From: Rhodospirillaceae bacterium
GTDB lineage: Bacteria; Pseudomonadota; Gammaproteobacteria; Steroidobacterales; Rariloculaceae
Assembly: GCA_024638465.1 (NCBI GenBank)
Contig: JAHEKF010000001.1
Location: 1-64,000 of the forward strand
Direction: 5' to 3'
DNA: 64,000 nucleotides
Every line of letters starts with the position of its first letter. Positions within the stretch are counted from its first letter, which is position 1. Positions 51,958 to 60,903 of this stretch are shown here, piece by piece. A program made the position numbers and the translations under genes. The notes below the pieces were generated by a model. It did no database searches. It had not been told where the DNA came from and worked only from the letters and a program-made list of their open reading frames with translations.

Positions 51958-53750
51958 ACGATTTCGTCGTTCGCTTGGCGAACGTCAACGGCACCGGCTC
52001 TGCTAGCGCCAACGGCCTCCTGATGAAGGCGATCTTTCGCATGGGTATCCCGGTCATGGGGAAGAACTTCTTTCCCAGCAATATCCAGGGGCTTCCCACC
52101 TGGTACGAGATCCGCATTACCAAGGATGCGCATCTGGCACGCTCCGGGCGCGTCGACATCATGGTCGCGATGAACGCCGAGACCTATCAGAAGGATCTGA
52201 GGGAAGTCAGCCCGGGCGGTACGCTGATTTACGATTCGACATGGCCGCGCAACAGCGTGCTGTCGCGGCCGGACATCACGATCCTCGGCGTCCCGCTTGC
52301 GCGCATGTGCAACGAGAAATTCGGCAACGCTCGCGCACGCATTCTGATGAAGAACATGGCCTACGTCGGCGCTCTGGCCGCGCTGCTGGAGCTCGATCGC
52401 GATGTGATCAAGCAGCTTGTCGAGGAAATGTTCGCTGCCAAGAAAGCGCTGGTTCCATCGAACATGGATGCCATCGAACTCGGCTATAACTACGCCATCG
52501 AAAATTTCGAGTGTCCGCTGCCGACGCGCGTCGAGCCGATGGACAAGACTGCCGGTCACATCATGATCGACGGTAATACGGCGGCTGCGCTCGGTTGCGT
52601 CTATGCCGGAGCGACGGTCGGCGCCTGGTACCCGATTACACCGTCGACGAGTCTCATGGACGCCTTTAAAGGCTTTGCGGAGCGCTACCGCAAAGACCCG
52701 AAAACCGGCGACCGGAATTTCTGTATCGTCCAGGCCGAAGATGAGTTATCGGCGATCGGCATTGTTCTGGGCGCGTCATGGAACGGCGCGAGATCCTTCA
52801 CGCCGACGAGCGGCCCCGGCCTCTCGCTCATGAACGAGTTTATCGGTTTCGCCTACTTCGCGGAGCTCCCCGCCGTGCTTTTCGACGTTCAGCGAGTCGG
52901 GCCGTCGACGGGAATGCCGACGCGCACGCAGCAAGGTGACATCCTGGCTGCCGCCTACGCGTCTCATGGCGATACTCGACACGTACTGCTGTTCCCGGCG
53001 AATCCCAAGGAATGCTTCGAGCTGTCCGTTAAAGCATTCGATCTCGCGGATCGGCTGCAAACGCCGGTTATCGTCCTGCTCGATCTCGATATCGGCATGA
53101 ACGACTGGATGTGCGAAGACCTTGAATGGGACGACAGTTATCAGCCTGACCGCGGCAAGGTGCTCAGTGCCGAGGAACTCGAAGAGGCCGAGAAGTTCTA
53201 CCGCTATCTCGATTCTGACGGCGACGGAATTCCCTACCGGACGTATCCGGGCGTTCACCCGAAGGGCGCCTATTTCGTGCGCGGCTCAGGTCACAACAAG
53301 TACGGCGCGTATACCGAGGAAGCCGACGAATATAAGGAAGTCGTCGATCGTCTTTGTCGCAAGTGGGAGACGGCCGCGGAGCTGATTCCGGATCCTGTCA
53401 TTCGCAAGTCGGGTAAGCCGACCGATCTCGCAATTGTCTCTGTCGGCAGCTGCGACTACGCTGTGACCGAAGCGATCGCGATACTGGCCGAGCGCGGTAT
53501 CGCTCTCGACTACCTGCGGGTAAAGGCCTTTCCTTTCGGCGATAAGGTCGAAGAATTCCTCGAGAATCACGATCGCGTCTTCGTGGTCGAGCAGAACCGG
53601 GATGCGCAGCTGAAAAGTCTCCTGACACTCGAGACCGATTACCCGAAGGAACGCATGACTTCTGTGCTGAACTACAGCGGATTACCGATCGACTGCCGCT
53701 GCATCGTCGATGCGATCGAGCAAGCCGCAGCCAAAGGAGTTGCGGCATGA
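51930..53750 (+). CDS. korA: 2-oxoacid:acceptor oxidoreductase, fused gamma-alpha subunit
   Basis: A 606-residue subunit of the pyruvate/2-oxoglutarate:ferredoxin oxidoreductase family. Residues 1 to about 185 are the gamma domain (VVRLANVNGTGSASANGLLM). The alpha part starts near 205 (GNTAAALGCVYAGATVGAWY) and has the substrate motif YPITPSTSLMDAF. A C-terminal domain II (VSVGSCDYAVTEAI, VFVVEQNRDAQLKSLL) follows. ATG 51930 lies behind GACGAGG inside the end of the upstream gene. With KorB it would form acyl-CoA, CO2 and reduced acceptor from a 2-oxo acid and CoA; which acid is not evident. Confidence 0.9.
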   Translation: MSGRSKSRVNDFVVRLANVNGTGSASANGLLMKAIFRMGIPVMGKNFFPSNIQGLPTWYEIRITKDAHLARSGRVDIMVAMNAETYQKDLREVSPGGTLIYDSTWPRNSVLSRPDITILGVPLARMCNEKFGNARARILMKNMAYVGALAALLELDRDVIKQLVEEMFAAKKALVPSNMDAIELGYNYAIENFECPLPTRVEPMDKTAGHIMIDGNTAAALGCVYAGATVGAWYPITPSTSLMDAFKGFAERYRKDPKTGDRNFCIVQAEDELSAIGIVLGASWNGARSFTPTSGPGLSLMNEFIGFAYFAELPAVLFDVQRVGPSTGMPTRTQQGDILAAAYASHGDTRHVLLFPANPKECFELSVKAFDLADRLQTPVIVLLDLDIGMNDWMCEDLEWDDSYQPDRGKVLSAEELEEAEKFYRYLDSDGDGIPYRTYPGVHPKGAYFVRGSGHNKYGAYTEEADEYKEVVDRLCRKWETAAELIPDPVIRKSGKPTDLAIVSVGSCDYAVTEAIAILAERGIALDYLRVKAFPFGDKVEEFLENHDRVFVVEQNRDAQLKSLLTLETDYPKERMTSVLNYSGLPIDCRCIVDAIEQAAAKGVAA

Positions 53751-54802
53751 CCTACATTGCCAAACCGAAAATCGTTCATGAAGGTCTCGCTCGCAACGCA
53801 TTGGGATATACGATCCGCGATTACGAAGGCGGGATGTCGACGCTATGTGCCGGCTGTGGTCATGACTCGGTAACCGCCGCCATCGTTCAGGCATTTTTCG
53901 AGCTCGATATTCCCCCGCACAGCGTCGGTAAAATGAGTGGCATCGGCTGTTCGTCAAAGACGCCAGCCTATTTTCTCGCCGCCTCGCACGGCTTCAACTC
54001 GGTTCACGGACGTATGCCCTCCATCGCGACGGGCGCGAGCGCGGCCAATCGCGGACTGCACCTGTTAGGGGTATCGGGCGATGGTGATTCGCTATCGATC
54101 GGGCTCGGACAATTCGCCCACGCGATTCGGCGCAATCTCAACATGACCTACGTTCTCGAGAACAACGGCGTCTACGGACTCACGAAAGGCCAGTTCTCCG
54201 CATCCGCTGACGTCGGTACGAAAGCGAAAAAAGGCGAGGTCAACGAGCAGCAGCCCATCGATTCCGTGCAGATGGCGATGGCCCAGGGCGGTACATTCGT
54301 CGCTAGGAGCTTCTCAGGCGATAAGGAGCAACTCGTACCGCTCCTGAAGGCCGCGTTCAAGCATGATGGCTTCGCGCTCGTGGACGTGCTTTCTCCCTGC
54401 GTGACCTTCAACGATCATGAGAGTTCGACCAAGAGTTACGCTTATACACGCCAGTTCTTTCATCGTGCGATTCACCTCGACTACATCCCGCCGGCGAAAG
54501 AAATCAAGGCCGCTTACGATGAAGGCGACGTGATGCCCGTCGAACTGCATGACGGCAGCCGGATTCTGCTGCGCAAGGTGAGCAAGGAGTACAGCGTCAA
54601 TAATCGCGGTGCCGCTCTCGACTACATTCGCACTCATCAGCGCCGCGGCGAGATAGTAACCGGGTTGCTTTATATCGACGAAAGCGAGCCCGATATGCAT
54701 GGCATCAACCAGACGACTGCCAAGCCCTTGAGCGAGTTGCCATTCGACGCACTTTGCCCGGGTTCGGACGCGCTCGCCGATCTGCAGAACCGGTTCCGCT
54801 AG
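53747..54802 (+). CDS. korB: 2-oxoacid:acceptor oxidoreductase, beta subunit
   Basis: A 351-residue thiamine-diphosphate subunit, 4-bp overlap with korA. The N-terminus has the TLCAGCGHDSV motif with [4Fe-4S]-type cysteines and a further GIGCSSKTPAYF. The cofactor site is GVSGDGDSLSIGLGQFAHAI followed by YVLENNGVYGLTKGQ. The sequence is of the KorB type, which is aerobically active in some bacteria such as Mycobacterium tuberculosis. Length is typical. It completes the three-gene operon. Confidence 0.93.
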   Translation: MTYIAKPKIVHEGLARNALGYTIRDYEGGMSTLCAGCGHDSVTAAIVQAFFELDIPPHSVGKMSGIGCSSKTPAYFLAASHGFNSVHGRMPSIATGASAANRGLHLLGVSGDGDSLSIGLGQFAHAIRRNLNMTYVLENNGVYGLTKGQFSASADVGTKAKKGEVNEQQPIDSVQMAMAQGGTFVARSFSGDKEQLVPLLKAAFKHDGFALVDVLSPCVTFNDHESSTKSYAYTRQFFHRAIHLDYIPPAKEIKAAYDEGDVMPVELHDGSRILLRKVSKEYSVNNRGAALDYIRTHQRRGEIVTGLLYIDESEPDMHGINQTTAKPLSELPFDALCPGSDALADLQNRFR

Positions 54803-54952
54803 CGAGGATCCGTAGCAGCGCAGCCGTTTCTCGTTCGGGCTCAACCTGACCTGTGCTCCGCGACCGTGTGCCGGTCGCGACTGTGACCTGCGTCACCGTA
54901 ATCCGGGCCGGTCTGCGGCATTTTTACGGTCCCGGTATCAACTTATGTCAAC

Positions 54953-55876
54953 ATGGTCGATTCAGAAATTGCCATCCCCGAGCTTCGCGCGCGTCTCAAC
55001 GACATGCTGGCCGATTGGGGGGCCGATCTCTCCTCCCTGCTCGCCGAGCTGGAGGAAAAGCGCAGTCGCACGGCCGAGCTCGAGTCTGCGGCCGAAGAGC
55101 GGTCGGAAAAACTCGAAGCGCTGAGCCGGCGCGCCGAGGCTCAGGACGAGCTTATCGAGTCGCTGCAGAGCGATGCCAACGAAGCTGCCACGCTGCGAAA
55201 GGAAATCCAGGACAAGGAAACCGAGATCGAGAGCAGGGAGGCCGAGATTGAAAAGAAACAGGCCGAGATCGAGAGCAAGCAGGAACTGATTCGAGCGCTA
55301 CGCCGGGATGCCGAGAAAGTCGGCCGCCTGACAGGTGACGGCAGAGCGAAGGATAAAGAGATCGAGCGGCTGACGCGCGAAAAAGACCTCGCGGAGAAAC
55401 AGGCGGCCGGTGTCACGGAAGAATTCAAAGCGCTTGCGGCGACAACGTTGACGAGCATCGACGCTGAGACCGAAATTGAGGCGCTACGCGCGGAACTCGA
55501 TGCCCGCAAAAGCCTCGTGGACAGTCTTCGTGGTGACGCGGAGAGAACGAAACAGCTCGAAACGCAGCTCGACGAGAAGCGCGCAGTCATCGAGCAGCTC
55601 GAATCGTCCGTCGATCGGCATGTAAAGTCGTTGGCGGAGATGCAGAATGTCATCGGCAGATGGAAGACCGCGGCCAGCGCTCTTGGATCCGATGAAAATG
55701 TGAAGACCTCGGCGACGAGCGCGTTGTCGCAACTCAGCGATGACGAACTGGCTTCGCTTCGGAGCCTCGAGGATGTGGAAGTCGATCTCGGAGCTACAAC
55801 GACAGGCGACGAGACTCCCGATACCCTGGCCGAAACTCAGCGTATTCCTGAACCGAAAATCACGACGAACCGTTGA
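54953..55876 (+). CDS. Long coiled-coil protein of unknown function
   Basis: A 307-residue protein dominated by a charged heptad coiled coil from about 30 to 230 (EIQDKETEIESREAEIEKKQ is typical) with a repeated element of the type ALRRDAEKVGRL/SLRGDAERTKQL. No signal peptide or membrane helix is seen; the start at ATG 54953 lacks a clear ribosome-binding site. The end is acidic and disordered (ATTTGDETPDTLAETQR). It may be a scaffold or structural protein. No family recognised. Confidence 0.7.
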   Translation: MVDSEIAIPELRARLNDMLADWGADLSSLLAELEEKRSRTAELESAAEERSEKLEALSRRAEAQDELIESLQSDANEAATLRKEIQDKETEIESREAEIEKKQAEIESKQELIRALRRDAEKVGRLTGDGRAKDKEIERLTREKDLAEKQAAGVTEEFKALAATTLTSIDAETEIEALRAELDARKSLVDSLRGDAERTKQLETQLDEKRAVIEQLESSVDRHVKSLAEMQNVIGRWKTAASALGSDENVKTSATSALSQLSDDELASLRSLEDVEVDLGATTTGDETPDTLAETQRIPEPKITTNR

Positions 55877-55882
55877 CGCCGC

Positions 55883-56575
55883 CTACGATTCGCTGCCCGC
55901 GGGTCGCCGCGCCGTTACGACAATCCTGAACCGAATCTCCTCGGATACCCTGAGCGCGCCCATCATGGTGCTGAACGGACTCAACCCGAGTTCTTCGTGC
56001 GTTAGCTCGAAGTCTCCGCTGACCCGGACGGTACCGTCCTGTAGCGACAATGTGACCGGCACGGTTTTTGTCGCGGCATAATCCTTGATTCGAATCGTCA
56101 ACTCGACTCGCGGCGTTGCGGTCGATTCCTCGAACTTTCCCGTGACGACAACCTCGGGATAGTTCGCGGCGTCGAGAAGCTGGCTACCCAGCATGTTGTC
56201 GCGCGTTCCGTCTCTATCGGTCGCGCTCGGGGCACTGGAGAACTCGGGCCCCGCCGCAGCGCGATCATCGGGGTCATCGACGATAAGCAAACGCACGGGT
56301 AGCCGCAGTTCGAATTCGGACTCCTCGAGACCGGGCTGCATATAGATCCGGCCGCTGAGCTCGCCTGCTCTGATTACATGGTTGTGGCCGAAGTTCGCGA
56401 GCGGACCGGCGCGATAGATCAGCATCGTCAGCTCGGACTGGTCGGAGTCGATCTCATAAATTTCGGCCGCAGCACTCGGCTTCGTCCGCGCCGCAGCAGG
56501 TACCCGTGCGGGTTCGGGAAGCTGCTGGCAACCCGCACAATATGTCAAAAAGACAATGGTGAGCAGACTTCTCAT
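55883..56575 (-). CDS. YceI-like lipoprotein
   Basis: A 230-residue protein with a lipoprotein signal (MRSLLTIVFLTYCAGC). Residues about 38-220 show the YceI lipocalin-like barrel: YEIDSDQSELTMLIYRAG, NFGHNHVIRAGELSGRIYMQ, ANYPEVVVTGKF, and FELTHEELGLSPFSTMMGAL near the end. The family binds isoprenoid-like lipids and appears in envelope stress responses. The barrel starts further from the N-terminus than usual, after a proline/alanine linker. Confidence 0.85.
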   Translation of the reverse strand: MRSLLTIVFLTYCAGCQQLPEPARVPAAARTKPSAAAEIYEIDSDQSELTMLIYRAGPLANFGHNHVIRAGELSGRIYMQPGLEESEFELRLPVRLLIVDDPDDRAAAGPEFSSAPSATDRDGTRDNMLGSQLLDAANYPEVVVTGKFEESTATPRVELTIRIKDYAATKTVPVTLSLQDGTVRVSGDFELTHEELGLSPFSTMMGALRVSEEIRFRIVVTARRPAGSES

Positions 56576-56740
56576 CGAAGAATCTTGAGGCGCGGCGGCG
56601 AGTTCGCCGATTTCCGCAGGCTACCATGCCCGGGTAAGCGGTCAGCGAGATTTATGCCGGGAGCGTCAACGAAAAGGCGTCTCGTGCGTCTTATAGTCTA
56701 TAAGGCCGGCATGCTGACAGTGGGGTAATGCGAGGTAGCA

Positions 56741-58126
56741 ATGGCGACGATTCAGGCCGCGATAGCGGCTAACCGCTTCGGACTGGGCGCGAGGCCCGGC
56801 GAGCTAGAGAATATCGGGAGCGATCATGCGGACTGGTTGCTCGCGCAACTCGAGGGGCACGACCCCGAGTCGCAGAGCGGAACTGCAGGCAGCGCCGATA
56901 TCATTCGTGAATTCCAGCGTCTGCTGCGCGCGCGCAATGCCGTGCGCCGCGATGACGACAACGAACGCCGCGAGCAGGCAGCGCAGGAATTCCGTAACTA
57001 CAGCCGCACGCAATACCGGGAACAGGCGACCCGCCGTTACTCGATCGCTGCCGCGAGCGAGCGCCCGTTCAGGGAGCGCCTTGTCCATTTCTGGACCAAT
57101 CACTTCGCGATTTCCGCAGACAAGCAATCGGTGACATCGCTTGTCGGCAAGTTCGAGGACGAAGCGATACGCCCTCACGTGGCCGGTCGATTCGTGGAGT
57201 TGCTGCTGGCTGTTGAGCAGCATCCGGCGATGATCCTCTACCTGGACAATCAGGCATCGATCGGTCCCAACTCGACGGCTGCGCGAGCCGCAGCCCGCCG
57301 CGGGCGCGAACTTGGACTGAACGAGAATCTGGCGCGCGAAATCCTGGAGCTGCATACGCTTGGTGTGGACGGCGGCTATACGCAGGAAGACGTTACGACA
57401 TTTGCCGAAGTCATAACGGGTTGGTCGGTAGGCGGAAACATCGATCGCCGGGATACTTCGGAGGCAGGCGAGTTCGTTTTTCGCGCCATCGCGCACGAGC
57501 CTTCCGCAAAGACGATACTCGGCAAGCGTTATCGTGAGGATGGACTTCGCGAAGGGGAGGCGGTGCTTCAGGATCTCGCGCGACATCCGTCGACGGCAAA
57601 GTTCCTCGCCACCAAGCTTGCGCGGCATTTCGTCGCGGATGAGCCACCGGCACAGCTGGTCGACAATTTGTCAGCGACCTATATGAATACCGACGGAGAT
57701 CTCGGTTCGGTCTATCTGGCGCTTATCGAGTCCGACGACGCGTGGCGCGAGCCGTTGGCGAAGTACAAGACGCCCGAAGACTATCTGGTCTCGACGTTCC
57801 GCGCGTTCAACTCCCAACCCGACGATCCGGAACGGATGCTGAATTTTCTCGAGCTGCTTGGGCAGCGGCCGTACACGCCCGGATCGCCCGCGGGCTGGCC
57901 GGACACGATGGCGCATTGGGATGGCGGCGACGCGCTCATTAAACGCATCGAGTGGGCTGCAGCCGTCGGTCAACAGATCAGCGACAGGGCGCGACCCGGC
58001 GACCTCGGCGACGCGATTCTCGGACCGAACTTCAGCGATCATGCGCGTACCGCGGTATCGCAAGCCGAAAGTCCCGCGCAGGGGCTGACACTCTTGCTTG
58101 CCAGCCCGGAATTCCAGAGGAGATAG
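56741..58126 (+). CDS. DUF1800 protein
   Basis: A 461-residue alpha-helical protein of the DUF1800 family (AANRFGLGARPGEL at the start, RLVHFWTNHFAIS, RAARRGRELGLNENLAREILELHTLGVDG, ATKLARHFVADEPP). The function of this family is unknown; its genes are regularly followed by a DUF1501 gene, as here 2 bp later. No export leader is evident in this one. The pair may mature or carry an unknown secreted product. Confidence 0.9.
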   Translation: MATIQAAIAANRFGLGARPGELENIGSDHADWLLAQLEGHDPESQSGTAGSADIIREFQRLLRARNAVRRDDDNERREQAAQEFRNYSRTQYREQATRRYSIAAASERPFRERLVHFWTNHFAISADKQSVTSLVGKFEDEAIRPHVAGRFVELLLAVEQHPAMILYLDNQASIGPNSTAARAAARRGRELGLNENLAREILELHTLGVDGGYTQEDVTTFAEVITGWSVGGNIDRRDTSEAGEFVFRAIAHEPSAKTILGKRYREDGLREGEAVLQDLARHPSTAKFLATKLARHFVADEPPAQLVDNLSATYMNTDGDLGSVYLALIESDDAWREPLAKYKTPEDYLVSTFRAFNSQPDDPERMLNFLELLGQRPYTPGSPAGWPDTMAHWDGGDALIKRIEWAAAVGQQISDRARPGDLGDAILGPNFSDHARTAVSQAESPAQGLTLLLASPEFQRR

Positions 58127-58128
58127 CG

Positions 58129-59301
58129 ATGCTCGACCGCAGAAGATTTCTCGCGGGCGCCACGCAACTGGCGCTACTCGCCGGCCTTCCCGGGTTCGCC
58201 CGCTCTCAGGACAGGCTCGACTCGCGTTTCGTGTTCGTGGTTCTTCGTGGCGGCATGGACGGACTTTCGGCCGTGCCGCCGTACGCGGAGCCCCAATACC
58301 AGCGACTGCGCGGTCAGCTGGCGATAGGTGCGGACGACGTCCTGAAGCTCGATGGGACTTTCGGACTTCATCCTGCGCTCAGCAATATGTACGCGATGTA
58401 CGAATCAGGCGAACTCGCCGTTCTCCACGCCGTAGCGACTCCCTACCGCGAGCGGTCGCACTTCGACGGCCAGAACGTTCTGGAAAACGGTACCGACGTG
58501 CCGGGAAGTCGGCGGGACGGGTGGTTGAACCGCGCCGTAGGCTACGACGAAACGAGCCGCAGAGCGATTGCACTGAGCCAGAACATCCCGCTCGTTCTTC
58601 GCGGTGATTCGTCGGTCACGAGCTGGGCGCCGTCGCGCCTGCCGGAGGCCGACGACGACACGCTGGCGAGACTTGCGGATCTTTACTCCAACGACCCGCA
58701 CCTGGCCGGACGTCTCGAGGAAGCGCTTGCGGCGCGAGAGGTTGCCGGGGAGATGGGTGGCGGTCGCAACAGTCGCGGCAACCAGCTCGGACCGGTTATC
58801 TCCGCCGCCGGACGATTCCTTTCAGCGCCCGACGGCCCGAGGATTGCAGTTCTGGAGACGGGAGGCTGGGATACGCACGCGAATCAGGGCGCTGCTCAGG
58901 GCGTGCTGGCGACGCGCCTTCGTTTTCTCGATCAGGGCATCGCCGCACTGAAGCGCGAACTCGGTGATGTCTGGCAGGAGACCGTGGTCGTTGTCGCGAC
59001 AGAATTCGGCCGCACGGTAGCGGTTAACGGAACCCGCGGTACGGATCACGGCACGGCGGGTTGCGCGTTTGTCGCCGGTGGCGCCGTGCAGGGCGGGCGC
59101 ATCATAGCCGACTGGCCGGGGCTCGGGAGCAGGGATCTGCATGACGAACGCGATCTGCAACCGACACTCGATCTGAGGTCTGCGTTCAAGGGCGTTCTGA
59201 GCGACCATTTCGATGCGACCCGCGAGGAACTCGACCGTCACATTTTTCCGGGAAGCGACGAGGTCGCTCCGCTCGAGGGATTGATCAGAGCGAGCGCCTG
59301 A
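58129..59301 (+). CDS. DUF1501 protein, TAT-exported
   Basis: A 390-residue member of the alkaline-phosphatase-like DUF1501 family with a TAT leader (LDRRRFLAGATQLALLAGLP). Core strings are VFVVLRGGMDGLSAVPPYAE, GLHPALSNMYAMYESGELAV and VVVATEFGRTVAVNGTRGTDHGTAG, which keep the family's Asp/His pattern. ATG 58129 is preceded by AGAGGAG inside the end of the DUF1800 gene. The open frame further upstream is an out-of-frame overlap. Confidence 0.92.
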   Translation: MLDRRRFLAGATQLALLAGLPGFARSQDRLDSRFVFVVLRGGMDGLSAVPPYAEPQYQRLRGQLAIGADDVLKLDGTFGLHPALSNMYAMYESGELAVLHAVATPYRERSHFDGQNVLENGTDVPGSRRDGWLNRAVGYDETSRRAIALSQNIPLVLRGDSSVTSWAPSRLPEADDDTLARLADLYSNDPHLAGRLEEALAAREVAGEMGGGRNSRGNQLGPVISAAGRFLSAPDGPRIAVLETGGWDTHANQGAAQGVLATRLRFLDQGIAALKRELGDVWQETVVVVATEFGRTVAVNGTRGTDHGTAGCAFVAGGAVQGGRIIADWPGLGSRDLHDERDLQPTLDLRSAFKGVLSDHFDATREELDRHIFPGSDEVAPLEGLIRASA

Positions 59302-59316
59302 TCGCCGTTCTATTTT

Positions 59317-59898
59317 TTAAAACGGAACCCAGGTCTGCTCGGGCGTGAGGTGGATGTAGCCGACGTTGAGGCCTTGTCGCCAGCCGACGCCGAAACGAAC
59401 CGGCGCAAGCGTCACGTTGCCCCGCTGGTTGTAGTTAACGCCAACCCCTCCCACATAGTAGAGGCTGCCCTCGACGCCGCCGTAACGCTCATAGAGTGCG
59501 TCTAGCGACGGCAGATCGTAGATAAGGACGAATACTTTCGAAGCGTTGCCGCCGAAATCCAGCCCGAGAGACGGGCCGCTCCAGTACACCTTGCTCGTCG
59601 TCCCGTCGCTGAGAAAGACGTCGCCGTGTCCGTATCGAAGTCCGACTCCGATAGCGGCGCTGGCTTCCTCGCCCTTGATGTAGGCATCCGGTGGTCCATT
59701 GTCGGAAAATGCCTTGTTCAGAACGTCGGCCACTCCGCGCGCGCCGGCGCCGAAAAAAGCTTCCGCCTCGCGAAGGACGGTGTCGTTCTGGTATGGCTCG
59801 GCGGCTATCGGTTGAGCGGGGGTTTGAGGCGGCTGGCTCGAACAGGCCGTAAAGAAAACGACCAGCCAGGCGAGAAAAACTAGAGACAGATTCCGCAT
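59317..59898 (-). CDS. DUF1134 (EipA-like) lipoprotein
   Basis: A 193-residue envelope lipoprotein (lipobox in VVFFTACSS). Residues about 40-190 show the DUF1134 pattern (EAEAFFGAGARGVADVLNKA, GLRYGHGDVFLSDGTTSKVY, GLDFGGNASKVFVLIYDL, GGVGVNYNQRGNVTLAPVRF). EipA in Brucella, of this family, is a periplasmic protein needed for envelope integrity. The lipid anchor seen here differs from soluble members. Confidence 0.86.
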   Translation of the reverse strand: MRNLSLVFLAWLVVFFTACSSQPPQTPAQPIAAEPYQNDTVLREAEAFFGAGARGVADVLNKAFSDNGPPDAYIKGEEASAAIGVGLRYGHGDVFLSDGTTSKVYWSGPSLGLDFGGNASKVFVLIYDLPSLDALYERYGGVEGSLYYVGGVGVNYNQRGNVTLAPVRFGVGWRQGLNVGYIHLTPEQTWVPF

Positions 59899-59974
59899 CG
59901 CGGTTCACCAATCCTTGGGTAGTGGCGCAAGTGTGAACCCGGCGTTTCACATGTCAAGACCCCGTCGTCGAACT

Positions 59975-60337
59975 TCACTTCCTGAACAGATCCTCGGCAG
60001 CGCTGAGTGCGGCATCGCCGCTCGGTGACTCCGGTTCCGCGCCGCCGTCGCCGAAGAGCGAATCGAGCTGCACGCGCGCTGCAAGCTCAGCTTCCATCTC
60101 GCCGGGGGTGAATGCGGTATCGCTCGGCTTGAAGTAATCGCAAAAATTTGCGCGTGCTTTTTCGTTGACCTCGAGCGCATCGTCTTCGGTACAGGCCTTT
60201 GGGACATCGGGATCGTAGTAGACGCACATTCGGCAGACATGCATGTCGACATGGCATTCGGGACATTCGTCGCGCCGCGACAGCGGCAGGGTTAACGCTT
60301 CGAGAGAGTGACCACAGCGGTAGCAGCTCAGTTTCAT
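59975..60337 (-). CDS. Zinc-ribbon protein of unknown function
   Basis: A 120-residue cytoplasmic protein started at ATG 60335-60337. Cysteine pairs MKLSCYRCG and DECPECH, then VCRMC, make a double zinc-binding head, followed by NFCDYFKPSD with one more Cys and an acidic helical tail. It lies 13 bp after the ogt gene on the same strand. The function is unknown; a regulatory or adaptor role is only a guess. Confidence 0.72.
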   Translation of the reverse strand: MKLSCYRCGHSLEALTLPLSRRDECPECHVDMHVCRMCVYYDPDVPKACTEDDALEVNEKARANFCDYFKPSDTAFTPGEMEAELAARVQLDSLFGDGGAEPESPSGDAALSAAEDLFRK

Positions 60338-60350
60338 CTCGCTGGATCTC

Positions 60351-60854
60351 TCAGGCGGCGAGCTCGATGCGCTCGAGCGCGAGAAGTTTGCGCTTGATCG
60401 GCAAGCCGCTGGAGAAGCCGCCAATTGAACGGTCGGCCGCGATAACGCGATGACAGGGAATGATCACCGGTATCGGATTGCGGCCATTGGCCTGACCGAC
60501 CGCACGCGCCGCTCGGGGCTTGCCGATGTGCGTTGCGAGTTGAGCGTAGCTCCAGGCCTCGCCGTAGGGAATCTCCGTGAGTCCATTCCAGACGCGTCGC
60601 TGAAAAGCGGTACCCGCCGGCGCGAGTTCGAGGTCGAACGACGTCCGTGTGCCAGACAAGTATTCTTCGAGTTGGGAGCGTACGGTCATACAGCGGTCGG
60701 ACGCGCGGCGTACTTCGGGGCCGAGCCTCGTGAACATCAGGCCTACGAGCCTTCCTTCGCCGTCGACTCCGAACGCTACGGGCCCCAGCGGTGAATCGAT
60801 GCTGTCCCAGTACGCTGTCGTCAGATTGGTCCGCTCTACGGTTTTGGTCATCAC
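60351..60854 (-). CDS. ogt: Methylated-DNA-protein-cysteine methyltransferase
   Basis: A 167-residue suicide repair protein that takes alkyl groups from O6-guanine. The DNA-binding helix-turn-helix and active site are clear (TAFQRRVWNGLTEIPYGEAW, then GRNPIPVIIPCHRVIAADRS with the acceptor cysteine, and GGFSSGLPIKRKLL). It is a single-domain Ogt without the Ada regulatory part. It is the first gene of a pair with the zinc-ribbon protein. Confidence 0.95.
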   Translation of the reverse strand: MMTKTVERTNLTTAYWDSIDSPLGPVAFGVDGEGRLVGLMFTRLGPEVRRASDRCMTVRSQLEEYLSGTRTSFDLELAPAGTAFQRRVWNGLTEIPYGEAWSYAQLATHIGKPRAARAVGQANGRNPIPVIIPCHRVIAADRSIGGFSSGLPIKRKLLALERIELAA

Positions 60855-60903
60855 TATGCCTCACAATATAGTCTCCGCTCCCCAAGCTTCAAAGTCCTGA
60901 TCA

